Positions 13,685 to 19,941 of a stretch of DNA of 31,150 nt are shown here, piece after piece. The position numbers and the translations under genes are program-made. Below the pieces are notes generated by a model. That model was not told where the DNA came from. It was given only the letters and a program-made list of their open reading frames with translations, and made no database searches. The stretch comes from Chlamydiota bacterium. Its GTDB lineage: Bacteria; Chlamydiota; Chlamydiia; Chlamydiales; SLFE01. The stretch is taken from the NCBI GenBank assembly GCA_011065065.1, contig JAAKFL010000003.1, forward strand, positions 1-31,150, given 5' to 3'. The first letter of the stretch is position 1. Each line of letters starts with the position of its first letter.

Positions 13685-13905
13685 CGGATAACGAATTTGA
13701 AGTGAACAGAAAGATTAATTACTCGCATGATCGAGTGGTGGAGATTAACGAAGTGAAATTTTTAGTATCGGCCGATACGGCCGCCATCGTAAATGCGTTG
13801 ATGTGTATTGACGCAACAATAGAAGACAAGTTGGATGGTTTGTATTCCATATACAGAAAATGTCATTTTAGACATGAGCCGGAGGAGTCAACTACTCCCG
13901 CCTAA
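13681..13905 (+). CDS. Hypothetical protein, 3' end altered by element C
   Basis: Protein of 74 aa with GGAAGGAGGA before ATG 13681. It has strand-rich VVEINEVKFLVSADTAAIVN and a helix with KLDGLYSIYRK, no Cys pair and no membrane segment. Not recognised. The last residues (after HEPEE) and the TAA stop come from element C. Without the element the gene would end a few codons earlier, right before the DUF551-like gene at 14229, so the insertion has both changed its C-terminus and broken the coupling. Confidence 0.65.
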   Translation: MTDNEFEVNRKINYSHDRVVEINEVKFLVSADTAAIVNALMCIDATIEDKLDGLYSIYRKCHFRHEPEESTTPA

Positions 13906-14220
13906 AGGCGGAAGCTTGAAAGTTTCTAGTTGACAAGAGGGCACGGCGGCGTGCAGCAGTTGGTTAGAAGAGATTACATACACACCTTGGGGTATTCCGC
14001 ACGCTCCTCGCTCTGTGGTTGGTGGTTAAAAGTCCTGAGGAGTAGGGGCGGTGCTGCCAGCTTAAAAACTCTTTCCAACAGTCTCGATGCGGCTCTTACT
14101 GGTTTGGAGATTCCAGGACAAGACTTGCGAGTTCTTGTCGTAAAAATCTCCACATTTTAACTTAAAATAGAGGAGAGGCGTTTCCTCCCCACCCTAAAGG
14201 ATGGGGTCTCCACGCCGGAA
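13887..14220 (-). mobile_element. Element C: ORF-less IS200/IS605-type element, longest copy
   Basis: On the minus strand this element of about 334 bp lies just after TTAT (14224-14221). Its left-end hairpin (14177-14216) has outer stem GGCG/CGCC and inner stem CCCCATCC TTTA GGGTGGGG. Its right end has AAGCTT, hairpin CCGCC TTTA GGCGGGAG (as in element A), then TAGTTGAC. The part before the right end can be read as E-T-F-K-L-P-P-L-G-G-S-S-stop, which may be the remnant of a tnpB end. No tnpA or tnpB ORF is present. It sits between the ribosome-binding site and start codon of the DUF551-like gene. The boundary is uncertain by one or two bases. Confidence 0.7.
13890..14220 (-). ncRNA. Candidate omega-RNA of element C
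   Basis: The minus-strand transcript would have a strong 5' hairpin, several internal stems and the 3' hairpin CCGCC TTTA GGCGG. By TnpB logic the guide is the right flank, starting CTCCTCCGGCTCATG on the minus strand. TTAT joined to it recreates the empty site in front of the DUF551-like gene. Expression is not shown. Confidence 0.4.
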
Positions 14221-14228
14221 ATAAGATG

Positions 14229-14441
14229 ATGGAATGGCGTGATTGTGATAACGACCCTCCTGAAGAGGATGGGCAGCGTGTGAGAGTTCTCATTCACATG
14301 GAACTAGAGATGTATTACCTACCTTCCTGCAAGAAATTCAAATGGATGATGGCTAATTCAGAAGAACAGGGACAAAAAGTCATAGGTTGGAAGCCTATAG
14401 AAGGGGACGAAAATTACTATGATAGAGATGTAGTTGACTAA
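14229..14441 (+). CDS. DUF551-like protein
   Basis: Protein of 70 aa from ATG 14229 (ATG 14226 directly before is in frame). MEWRDCDNDPPEEDGQRVRV is a variant of the DUF551 start, and GWKPIEGD stands where THWMPLP is usual. It is rich in acidic residues and Tyr at the end. No proper Shine-Dalgarno remains: the GGAGGAG that should serve it is at 13881-13887, on the far side of element C. The insertion has therefore probably lowered its translation or placed it under element-derived signals. Confidence 0.65.
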   Translation: MEWRDCDNDPPEEDGQRVRVLIHMELEMYYLPSCKKFKWMMANSEEQGQKVIGWKPIEGDENYYDRDVVD

Positions 14442-14456
14442 AAATTTACGAGCAAA

Positions 14457-14783
14457 ATGAGCGACTTTACGAGTAACGAAAGACCCATCTACCAGAGAGT
14501 CAAGGCCTTTCCCTCTCATATTACGTATAAAACAAAGGATGGAAAGACAATTAAGATACGGTGTACAAAAACCAAATTGGCAGATCCTGTTTGTGATCGA
14601 TGCGGGCGAGAGTTGACCTCCTACGAATCAATAGGATGGGGGCTGAAGATCACAAATCATAGAAAAGGTCCATATGATGGGCCTAAATGTGATGATCCAG
14701 AGATTGAACATCCCTACTACTTTTGCAATTTCGAATGTCTCAAAAAATGGGCAAATGCTGCCCTTGACCCAATCAAAAAATAA
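14457..14783 (+). CDS. Zinc-ribbon protein, paralogue of the one at 13040
   Basis: Protein of 108 aa; the ribosome-binding site before ATG 14457 is weak (acgag). A 40-residue N-terminal extension with TYKTKDGKTIKIRCTKTKL precedes CDRCGRELTSYESIGWGLKI, then a loop with Lys, Gly and Pro, and FCNFECLKKWANAA. Cys pairs at both ends of the ribbon and the C-terminal helix match the protein at 13040. It could arise from duplication within the phage. Function unknown. Confidence 0.75.
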   Translation: MSDFTSNERPIYQRVKAFPSHITYKTKDGKTIKIRCTKTKLADPVCDRCGRELTSYESIGWGLKITNHRKGPYDGPKCDDPEIEHPYYFCNFECLKKWANAALDPIKK

Positions 14784-14798
14784 TTTTACAATCAGGAC

Positions 14799-14885
14799 AT
14801 GGGAAGTGGTGTCTACGGACTTATTTTCTATTTCGCGGTGCTGCTAGGAACCTTCGTCTGGCTTACTCGCGCAACCTCAAAATGA
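14799..14885 (+). CDS. 28-aa single-span membrane miniprotein
   Basis: ATG 14799 has cagga four bases upstream. The peptide is almost one membrane helix (GVYGLIFYFAVLLGTFVWLT) with a basic end RATSK. It overlaps the 3' end of the convergent outer-membrane-protein gene by 9 nt. Similar mini membrane proteins are encoded at 28934-29105, so the phage seems to use several. A holin-like or exclusion role is possible but unproven. Confidence 0.5.
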   Translation: MGSGVYGLIFYFAVLLGTFVWLTRATSK

Positions 14886-15491
14886 TCGAGTAACGTTCAA
14901 GACGGCCGAATGGTTAGTTAGGTTCTTTTCGTCCTTCAGGAACCGGTATTCGATCTTCGTAATGGTGTTCTGAGTCATGGGGATCCCTATGCCAGCGATC
15001 CCCTGAAAGCTCACTCCATGGGCCTTATAGGTGAATCTATCCCTCCATATGGTTCCATCATATTCAAAACCTTCGATTGAAATATCTTCCATATCCCATT
15101 TATGACCTATTCCAGCTCCCATGTAGGGTTTCAGGTAATGGATAAACAGATCATCAGAAAAATCGACCAGGAAATTTATAAAACAGGTGACTTTCTCCGT
15201 TTTGCCACCTTCGAAGAACATATTGGGACCTATGGGAATGTCTTCCCTAAAATCATTACGTCTATAGGAACCTTCAAATTCGACACGGCCTCTTCCGTAT
15301 TTAAGACCGACTCCAACGCCAATTAGATAGCCTGGTTGTGCTTCGATTTTTACATCGTCGGTTCTACGTATCACTAGATAATTAGGGCCACCAAACCCAT
15401 GTACGTATATATCAGGTTGATCTAATCCAAAACCTGTACTGGATAGTGAAAAAACAACCGCACAAATAGCGGTAAAAAATAAACTTTTCAT
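14877..15491 (-). CDS. Outer-membrane beta-barrel protein (phage moron)
   Basis: Protein of 204 aa with AAGGAG before its ATG. It has a signal peptide (KSLFFTAICAVVFSLSSTGFG) with likely cleavage near residue 22. Amphipathic strands with Gly and aromatics follow (YLIGVGVGLKYGRGRVEFEG, YLKPYMGAGIGHKW, FQGIAGIGIPM), and the last residue is Phe as in proteins inserted by the Bam machinery. The family is OmpA-like/Lom-like 8-stranded barrels. It stands alone on the minus strand among phage genes with its own upstream region. Lom-type morons alter the host surface (adhesion, phage exclusion, serum resistance), and such a role here is inference. It implies a Gram-negative host and lysogeny or long infection. 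Confidence 0.85.
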   Translation of the reverse strand: MKSLFFTAICAVVFSLSSTGFGLDQPDIYVHGFGGPNYLVIRRTDDVKIEAQPGYLIGVGVGLKYGRGRVEFEGSYRRNDFREDIPIGPNMFFEGGKTEKVTCFINFLVDFSDDLFIHYLKPYMGAGIGHKWDMEDISIEGFEYDGTIWRDRFTYKAHGVSFQGIAGIGIPMTQNTITKIEYRFLKDEKNLTNHSAVLNVTRSF

Positions 15492-15704
15492 GGTACTCCT
15501 TACGTCAAAAAGTCCCTGAAAATTTATCGGACGACAGAATTAAGAGCAATGATCTGTTGACAAACTTAGCATTTCCCTCTCGGGCAAAAAAAAAACTGTC
15601 GTCAATTGTCGTCGAATCAATGGTTGTATTTTCGACTAAAAATCGTCCCCAAACAACGACATTTCCTATTAGGGCACATTCGTATACCCTGTAAAAAATT
15701 CTAT

Positions 15705-15726
15705 AACTTAAAATTTTAAGTTGATA
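15705..15726 (+). promoter_or_regulatory. Palindromic promoter/operator-like motif
   Basis: AACTTAAAATTTTAAGTT (15705-15722) is a perfect 18-bp palindrome running into TTGATA (15721-15726), exactly 12 nt before ATG 15739. It lies in the 247-bp region between two divergent genes. On the minus strand, TTTACA (15695-15690) with TAATAG 18 nt later could be the promoter of the outer-membrane protein. The region holds no other gene; it also has the direct repeat TGTCGTC twice near 15597-15612. Confidence 0.55.
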
Positions 15727-15738
15727 AGATCGTGGGCT

Positions 15739-16167
15739 ATGGAGAATCAAAAGAAGCCCACCGTTGGCGAAAAAGCGTATGAATTGCTGTCGCAACCTTC
15801 TGAACCCGTTGAGATTGGGGATATTCAAAGGGAAGCTGACAAGGAATTTGTCAAAGAAATGGAAGATATCATTCGAACACACACAAAGTTTGCGTCGAAG
15901 TATTACATCCAGATCATCTTAAAAAAAGAGCCGCTGATGCCGAACGCGATCAGACGTTATTTTGTTAAACGCCATTCAAAGCCGGATGCCGATTACGACA
16001 CGACTCTGTATTCGTATGACAATCAGAAAGGACAGCTCTATTTTCACTGGACTGTGCCAGATCCTACTTCCTGCCACTACCTTTTGACGCACGAATCGTC
16101 TTTACCCGACGAGGAGCGGCCTTTGTTGGAGATGGTGAAGAAGTTTTCCGTGGGGATGCTCGCTTAA
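15739..16167 (+). CDS. Hypothetical phage protein before the scaffold gene
   Basis: Protein of 142 aa from ATG 15739; no Shine-Dalgarno (agatcgtgggct), as for the portal. The N-terminal half is helical and charged. The second half has PNAIRRYFVKRHSKPDADYD and GQLYFHWTVPDPTSCHYLL, then LPDEERPLLEMVKKFSVGML. The mix of helices and strands looks globular and soluble. I cannot assign a family. Its position at the entry to the virion operon and its promoter-like motif suggest a morphogenesis role. The last 104 nt overlap an antisense gene. Confidence 0.65.
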   Translation: MENQKKPTVGEKAYELLSQPSEPVEIGDIQREADKEFVKEMEDIIRTHTKFASKYYIQIILKKEPLMPNAIRRYFVKRHSKPDADYDTTLYSYDNQKGQLYFHWTVPDPTSCHYLLTHESSLPDEERPLLEMVKKFSVGMLA

Positions 16168-16342
16168 CGTCGAGGCACGATCCGGGAAATTTGTAATTGA
16201 CGTACTGCATGAATGCGACTTCATGTTTGGCTATTTTTTTGTCCATTCTCTCGATCAGTTCCTGTTTTGTGTCGCGAAGTTGCACCCACAGCCAGAACGA
16301 TACGCTGATCAGCGCACCTAGTAAAAATAAAAATCCTGTCAT
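16064..16342 (-). CDS. Membrane-anchored protein with basic tail, antisense overlap
   Basis: Protein of 92 aa with GGGAGGG before its ATG. Residues 4-22 form a membrane segment (FLFLLGALISVSFWLWV), followed by a helix with KQELIERMDKKIAKHEVAF and a Ser/Pro/Lys/Arg-rich tail (SPSPTKAAPRRVK). The layout (N-terminal span, short charged helix) resembles the three tandem membrane proteins at 29107-29692. The tail is encoded opposite the end of the gene at 15739, so one of the two genes has probably been extended over the other. Confidence 0.6.
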   Translation of the reverse strand: MTGFLFLLGALISVSFWLWVQLRDTKQELIERMDKKIAKHEVAFMQYVNYKFPGSCLDVKRASPRKTSSPSPTKAAPRRVKTIRASKGSGRK

Positions 16343-16364
16343 TTTCCCTCCCGGGTTGACAAAC

Positions 16365-16383
16365 CATTAAAAATTTTTTGACA
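16365..16383 (+). promoter_or_regulatory. Promoter-like site, first of two before the scaffold gene
   Basis: ATTAAAAATTTTT followed by TTGACA (16378-16383). TTGACA is a perfect sigma70 -35 hexamer; 17 nt later stands TAATTT, a poor but AT-rich -10. It also fits the recurring AT-rich motif of this phage. Confidence 0.45.
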
Positions 16384-16399
16384 TAAACGGTCAAGGGTG

Positions 16400-16423
16400 T
16401 TAATTTAAAATTTAAACTTGATA
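16400..16423 (+). promoter_or_regulatory. AT-rich promoter-like motif before the scaffold gene
   Basis: TTAATTTAAAATTTAAA followed by CTTGATA (TTGATA at 16418-16423). It matches the motif at 15705-15726, but the scaffold start is 64 nt further on. In the 12-nt position there is no start codon. A GTG at 16426 opens a short reading frame that I do not call a gene. Confidence 0.5.
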
Positions 16424-16487
16424 CCGTGAGTCTGCGTAAGGACATCAAGCAAAAGGCGTTATTGGATCTCGCCAATCCGGAGGAAGA

Positions 16488-17207
16488 ATGTCAGAAGAAC
16501 AAACGGACGTAGTAGCCGATGAGGTCGTCGCTCATCAAGAAGAGGCTGACACTTCTCAAGAGTCTCCTGCTGAGGCCCCAGCTGCCCCTGATTCGACTAA
16601 AAATGACCAGGAATACAACTGGCGTCGAATGCGAGAGACCGTAGAGGAGTTACAACATCAAAATCGAGTTTTAGAAGCTCGAGTAGATGAGAGGGATAAG
16701 CCGCCTAAGGCTGAAGAAGACGATACAGATGAGATCGACGGATTACCAGATGACGAGCTGCTGACAAAAGCCCAAACCAAGAGGCTGATGAACAAAGCGG
16801 CAAAGCGAGCGGCTGAAGAAGCTGCTAGCCACGTCATCAAGAAACGTGATCTAGAGACCTTAGATGATCGTGTTCGGATGCGTTACACGGATTACAACTC
16901 AATAGTAACTCCTCAGAGCCTTGAAGAATTGAAAAGCGATCCTTTGTTCGTGAAAACGCTAAAGGGTTTGCAGGATCCGTTCGATCAAGCTTGCTTCGTT
17001 TATGAGCAACTAAAACTCCGTGGTCGTGATGGCTCTGGGGCAGTTGAAAAGAGGCAACTTGAAGCGAACGCTGCAAAACCCCGATCACAACAGTCGCTGG
17101 GGGGTCCGTCTCCACTGCATGCCGCAGATCGGTATGCCAAGTGGCCAGATCCAGCTCTCCAGAAACAGTTGTATCAAGAGATGCAGGAAGCGGCAAAGGG
17201 TGCATAA
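16488..17207 (+). CDS. Capsid scaffold protein
   Basis: Protein of 239 aa with CGGAGGA before ATG 16488. The composition is typical: acidic and Ala/Glu/Gln-rich N-terminus (EEADTSQESPAEAPAAPD), long helical coiled-coil region (MRETVEELQHQNRVLEARVD), basic Ala-rich helix (KRLMNKAAKRAAEEAASHVI) and a short helical C-terminus that would bind the capsid protein. Its position between portal and major capsid genes fits. The scaffold guides prohead assembly and leaves before packaging. Direct homology cannot be judged by eye, as scaffolds diverge strongly. Confidence 0.8.
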   Translation: MSEEQTDVVADEVVAHQEEADTSQESPAEAPAAPDSTKNDQEYNWRRMRETVEELQHQNRVLEARVDERDKPPKAEEDDTDEIDGLPDDELLTKAQTKRLMNKAAKRAAEEAASHVIKKRDLETLDDRVRMRYTDYNSIVTPQSLEELKSDPLFVKTLKGLQDPFDQACFVYEQLKLRGRDGSGAVEKRQLEANAAKPRSQQSLGGPSPLHAADRYAKWPDPALQKQLYQEMQEAAKGA

Positions 17208-17220
17208 AAAAAGGTAACCT

Positions 17221-18171
17221 ATGTCGATTACTACAACCACCACATTGCCGGCTCCAGTACAGCAAAGCTTTAGTTATAAACTACTTAGTGTCCCTACACC
17301 GTACTTTATTCACCGGATCCCTGCGATGTTAAAACAAATGCCGCGTAATGGGGGCACAACCCTCCGTATGCGTCGTTATAATGCACTACCGGTATCAAAA
17401 GTACCTCTGGGTAATTCCGGGGTAACTCCTCCACCGGTGCAACTGACGGCCGTCAACATTGACGCCGAAATGGACTTCTACGGTCAGTATATCATTCTGA
17501 ACGAGCAGGTCACCCTGCAAAACCAAGATCCAGCTTTGAACGAAGCCGCTAAGCGTCTAGGTGTGAGTTTGCGTCAAACTGAGGATGAACTCGTTAGAGA
17601 CATGCTCGCTGCTACAGCTTCGTTTATCAATGCTACCAATGGCTTGAATGCAGACAACCCAACCGAGATGGCTCGTGCTGACGTTGATCTCATCATCCGT
17701 ACGCTTGCAGGCAATAATGCGTACACCATCGCGGATAATATAGAAGGTGAGGATAAATTTGGAACGGCTCCGATTCGTGACGCATATTTTGCATTAGGAA
17801 GCACCGATCTTATTGGAGATTTAGAAGCGGTACAGGGCTTTATAGCTAAGGCTCAATATCCTTCGCCAATGCACGCATTAAGACCCGAGTGGGGAAGTGT
17901 TTCGAATTTGCGATTCTTGCTCTCAAGCATTGGATCGACGACTCCGATTGCTTCATTGCTAGGTGCCGATGTCTACAACATTTTCTGTGTAGGTCTCGAA
18001 GCTTACGCCTGCATCGAGCAGGACGGCTACAGCTCTCAGTTCATTTACCGACCACCTATCTATGATAGCCCACTAGCGCTCAACGCCAGTGTAGGTTGGA
18101 AAATGGCTCAGGTGCCACGTATTACTAACGATGCTTGGGTGATTAACCTAAGAACAACACTGTCAACATAA
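17221..18171 (+). CDS. Major capsid protein, N4-gp56 family
   Basis: Protein of 316 aa, 13 nt after the scaffold gene. The pattern fits HK97-fold capsid proteins of the N4-gp56 type: an N-terminal arm, then TTLRMRRYNAL, VNIDAEMDFYGQYIILNEQV, DPALNEAAKRLGVSLRQTED and an Ala-rich spine helix (ELVRDMLAATAS), later a strand pair with RPEWGSV and YNIFCVGLEAYACIEQDGYS, and C-terminal GWKMAQVPRITND. It should form the icosahedral shell. The ribosome-binding site is aaggta (AAAAAAGGTAACCTATG). Confidence 0.85.
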   Translation: MSITTTTTLPAPVQQSFSYKLLSVPTPYFIHRIPAMLKQMPRNGGTTLRMRRYNALPVSKVPLGNSGVTPPPVQLTAVNIDAEMDFYGQYIILNEQVTLQNQDPALNEAAKRLGVSLRQTEDELVRDMLAATASFINATNGLNADNPTEMARADVDLIIRTLAGNNAYTIADNIEGEDKFGTAPIRDAYFALGSTDLIGDLEAVQGFIAKAQYPSPMHALRPEWGSVSNLRFLLSSIGSTTPIASLLGADVYNIFCVGLEAYACIEQDGYSSQFIYRPPIYDSPLALNASVGWKMAQVPRITNDAWVINLRTTLST

Positions 18172-18181
18172 GGGGGGCACA

Positions 18182-19147
18182 ATGGCTTTAGCAAGTAATG
18201 AAAATCAGCTGCGCGGTCAGTTTACCTCTGACGGTACTTCAGCAACAATTGATCTGCCTTGGCAGCCTTCTAGAATCTCATTGATTAACTTTACTCAATT
18301 TGCTTCTGCAGCAGGGGCCACTCCGGTGATTACTGCTGAATGGCGTCAGGGCATGGATAATGGTACTGTATTCACGGGTCTTAAGACCAATGGTGCAGCT
18401 ACCATCGCAATCACTACAATGAATGCCACCAATGGTATTTCAATAGTAGATACATCAATACAAACGCCGGAAGCTGCAGGTAATGCGATCACTGCTATTA
18501 CCGATGCAAGTCCTGCCGTCGTGAGCAAGATCGCTCATGGTTATATCGTAGGGGATACAGTTCGTCTTTACGGAACCACAGGGATGTTACAAATTGCTGG
18601 TATGGAATTTAGCGTAACAGCGGTCGGGGGAGTTAATGTGTTTACTATAGGTACATTAGATGCTTCTGGTTTTGCGGCAGCTGCTACAGGCGGTACGGCA
18701 CGCAGGCTACCGAATACTCTATTTTATCCTCGGTATATGTGGATAACTAGTATTACACAAGCTGCATCAGCGGTAATACAAATGAGCCTATTTGGTACCG
18801 ACTTATTTGTGGTCGGCCAAATGGTGACTCTTAAAGTTCCAGCTGCATTTGGAATGGTAGAGGCTGATGGTCAAAGTGTTGAGATCACAGCTGTGAATAA
18901 CGCTACGGGTACTATAACAGTTGATATGGATTCATCTGCATTTACTGCATTTGCATTTCCAACATCTGCAATAGCAGCGGCTGGAGTTGACTTTCCATTG
19001 GTTGTTCCATTTGGAAATGTACTCACCAGTCCTAGTGTTAATTCATTGTTTAACCAAGCAACTTTACAAGTCAGACTCGGTACTTCCGCGATCGGTGGTA
19101 ACGGGGATGTTATGGAATGGATCGCAGAGCGTGCTCTTGCCATCTAA
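18182..19147 (+). CDS. Structural protein with two FCCH-like beta modules (decoration-type)
   Basis: Protein of 321 aa with AAGGGGGG before the start. The N-terminal third is a beta domain (SNENQLRGQFTSDGTSATID). Then come two copies of a module that phage proteins share with the FCCH domain: AHGYIVGDTVRLYGTTGMLQ...FSVTAV...FTIGTLDASGF and VVGQMVTLKVPAAFGMVEAD...ITAVNNATGTITVDMDSS. Its place right after the major capsid gene suggests a head decoration or minor capsid protein. It is rich in Ala and Thr with hardly any Cys. The module recurs in the genes at 19617 and 22392. Confidence 0.65.
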   Translation: MALASNENQLRGQFTSDGTSATIDLPWQPSRISLINFTQFASAAGATPVITAEWRQGMDNGTVFTGLKTNGAATIAITTMNATNGISIVDTSIQTPEAAGNAITAITDASPAVVSKIAHGYIVGDTVRLYGTTGMLQIAGMEFSVTAVGGVNVFTIGTLDASGFAAAATGGTARRLPNTLFYPRYMWITSITQAASAVIQMSLFGTDLFVVGQMVTLKVPAAFGMVEADGQSVEITAVNNATGTITVDMDSSAFTAFAFPTSAIAAAGVDFPLVVPFGNVLTSPSVNSLFNQATLQVRLGTSAIGGNGDVMEWIAERALAI

Positions 19148-19153
19148 AAAAAT

Positions 19154-19183
19154 AAAGGGGGAGGGTAACAACCTCCTCCCTTT
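19154..19183 (+). other. Strong stem-loop between virion genes
   Basis: AAAGGGGGAGG (19154-19164) pairs with CCTCC-T-CCCTTT (19172-19183), 11 bp with one bulged T and a 7-nt loop. Only three T follow before the AAGGAG of the next gene, so it is a poor terminator. It could attenuate transcription, stabilise the capsid mRNA, or affect access to the ribosome-binding site. Confidence 0.6.
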
Positions 19184-19197
19184 AAGGAGAATCAAAA

Positions 19198-19608
19198 ATG
19201 ACTGCTAGTGCTGCCATGAAAGGCGCGCCTTCGATTATTCACTCTAACAAAGACGCTGCCCAAAAGGAATTACAGACTTTTATTGAAGAAGAATGCAAGC
19301 CCGTGAAAGGGATTTTCAAGAATTACGAATGTGTTGGTGGGAGTGCTAAAATTATTCAGCACAAATACCGAGGTCAGCCCCTTTTCAGTAAGACCATGGA
19401 AGATGGAAAAGAATATGAGGTGCCCTTGTGGGTAGCTCGCTGGCTCAATGGAATTGATGTGACAGCTAAGGCTCTCAACGGTCGGATCGGCAGTTGTTCT
19501 TATGCAAGACATCAGCATTCTGTAGATCGTAATACCGGTCAGCCAATCCAGGTTGAAGGTCAGCGTAGACAACGCTATGGCTTTCAATCATTAGAATATG
19601 CTGCGTAG
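19198..19608 (+). CDS. Small virion-operon protein, unknown
   Basis: Protein of 136 aa with AAGGAGA before ATG 19198. After a helical N-terminus (KDAAQKELQTFIEEECKPVK) it is strand-rich: GIFKNYECVGGSAKIIQHKY, MEDGKEYEVPLWVARWLNGI and a basic end with RQRYGFQSLEYAA. I recall similar short proteins in phages with N4-gp56 capsids, next to capsid genes, but no assigned function. A head-completion or minor capsid role is inferred from position. Confidence 0.65.
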   Translation: MTASAAMKGAPSIIHSNKDAAQKELQTFIEEECKPVKGIFKNYECVGGSAKIIQHKYRGQPLFSKTMEDGKEYEVPLWVARWLNGIDVTAKALNGRIGSCSYARHQHSVDRNTGQPIQVEGQRRQRYGFQSLEYAA

Positions 19609-19616
19609 GATGAAAA

Positions 19617-19940
19617 ATGACTTCTCCGGCTGCCAATTTCACGCCAGTAAGGCGACTGATTTCAGCTGTAACGATTGCTGAACAGGCAGTCGTAACGACT
19701 ACTGCTGATCACGGTTATTCTACTGGAGATTGGGTGCGTTTAATCGTCCCAGGAGTTTATGGAATGGTCATTGACTATGAGCCTACGAAAATCACTGTCA
19801 CGTCCACTACACAGTTTCGAACCAATGTGGATACTTCATATCGTCTTGCCTTTGTGGCTCCTACAGCTCCTCCTGCTTTTACAAATGCTCAGGTAGTGCC
19901 ATTTGGCGGCGTGAGCGTAACAGATGTAACGGATCCGTAA
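19617..19940 (+). CDS. Small structural protein with one FCCH-like module
   Basis: Protein of 107 aa. ADHGYSTGDWVRLIVPGVYG followed by YEPTKITVTSTTQFRTNVDT is the same beta module as in the gene at 18182, and the end NAQVVPFGGVSV parallels PLVVPFGNVLTS there. It therefore looks like a duplicated fragment of the decoration-type protein. It may be a second surface protein of head or neck. It starts 8 nt after its neighbour and ends 1 nt before the next gene. Confidence 0.7.
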   Translation: MTSPAANFTPVRRLISAVTIAEQAVVTTTADHGYSTGDWVRLIVPGVYGMVIDYEPTKITVTSTTQFRTNVDTSYRLAFVAPTAPPAFTNAQVVPFGGVSVTDVTDP

Positions 19941-19941
19941 G

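Noticed and set aside
15505..15882. Minus-strand 125-codon frame upstream of the outer-membrane protein
   Set aside because: It lies opposite the 15739 gene and the intergenic region, lacks a ribosome-binding site and has an unlikely composition.
16426..16512. Short GTG-started frame before the scaffold gene
   Set aside because: No ribosome-binding site, overlaps the scaffold start, and the protein has no recognisable feature.
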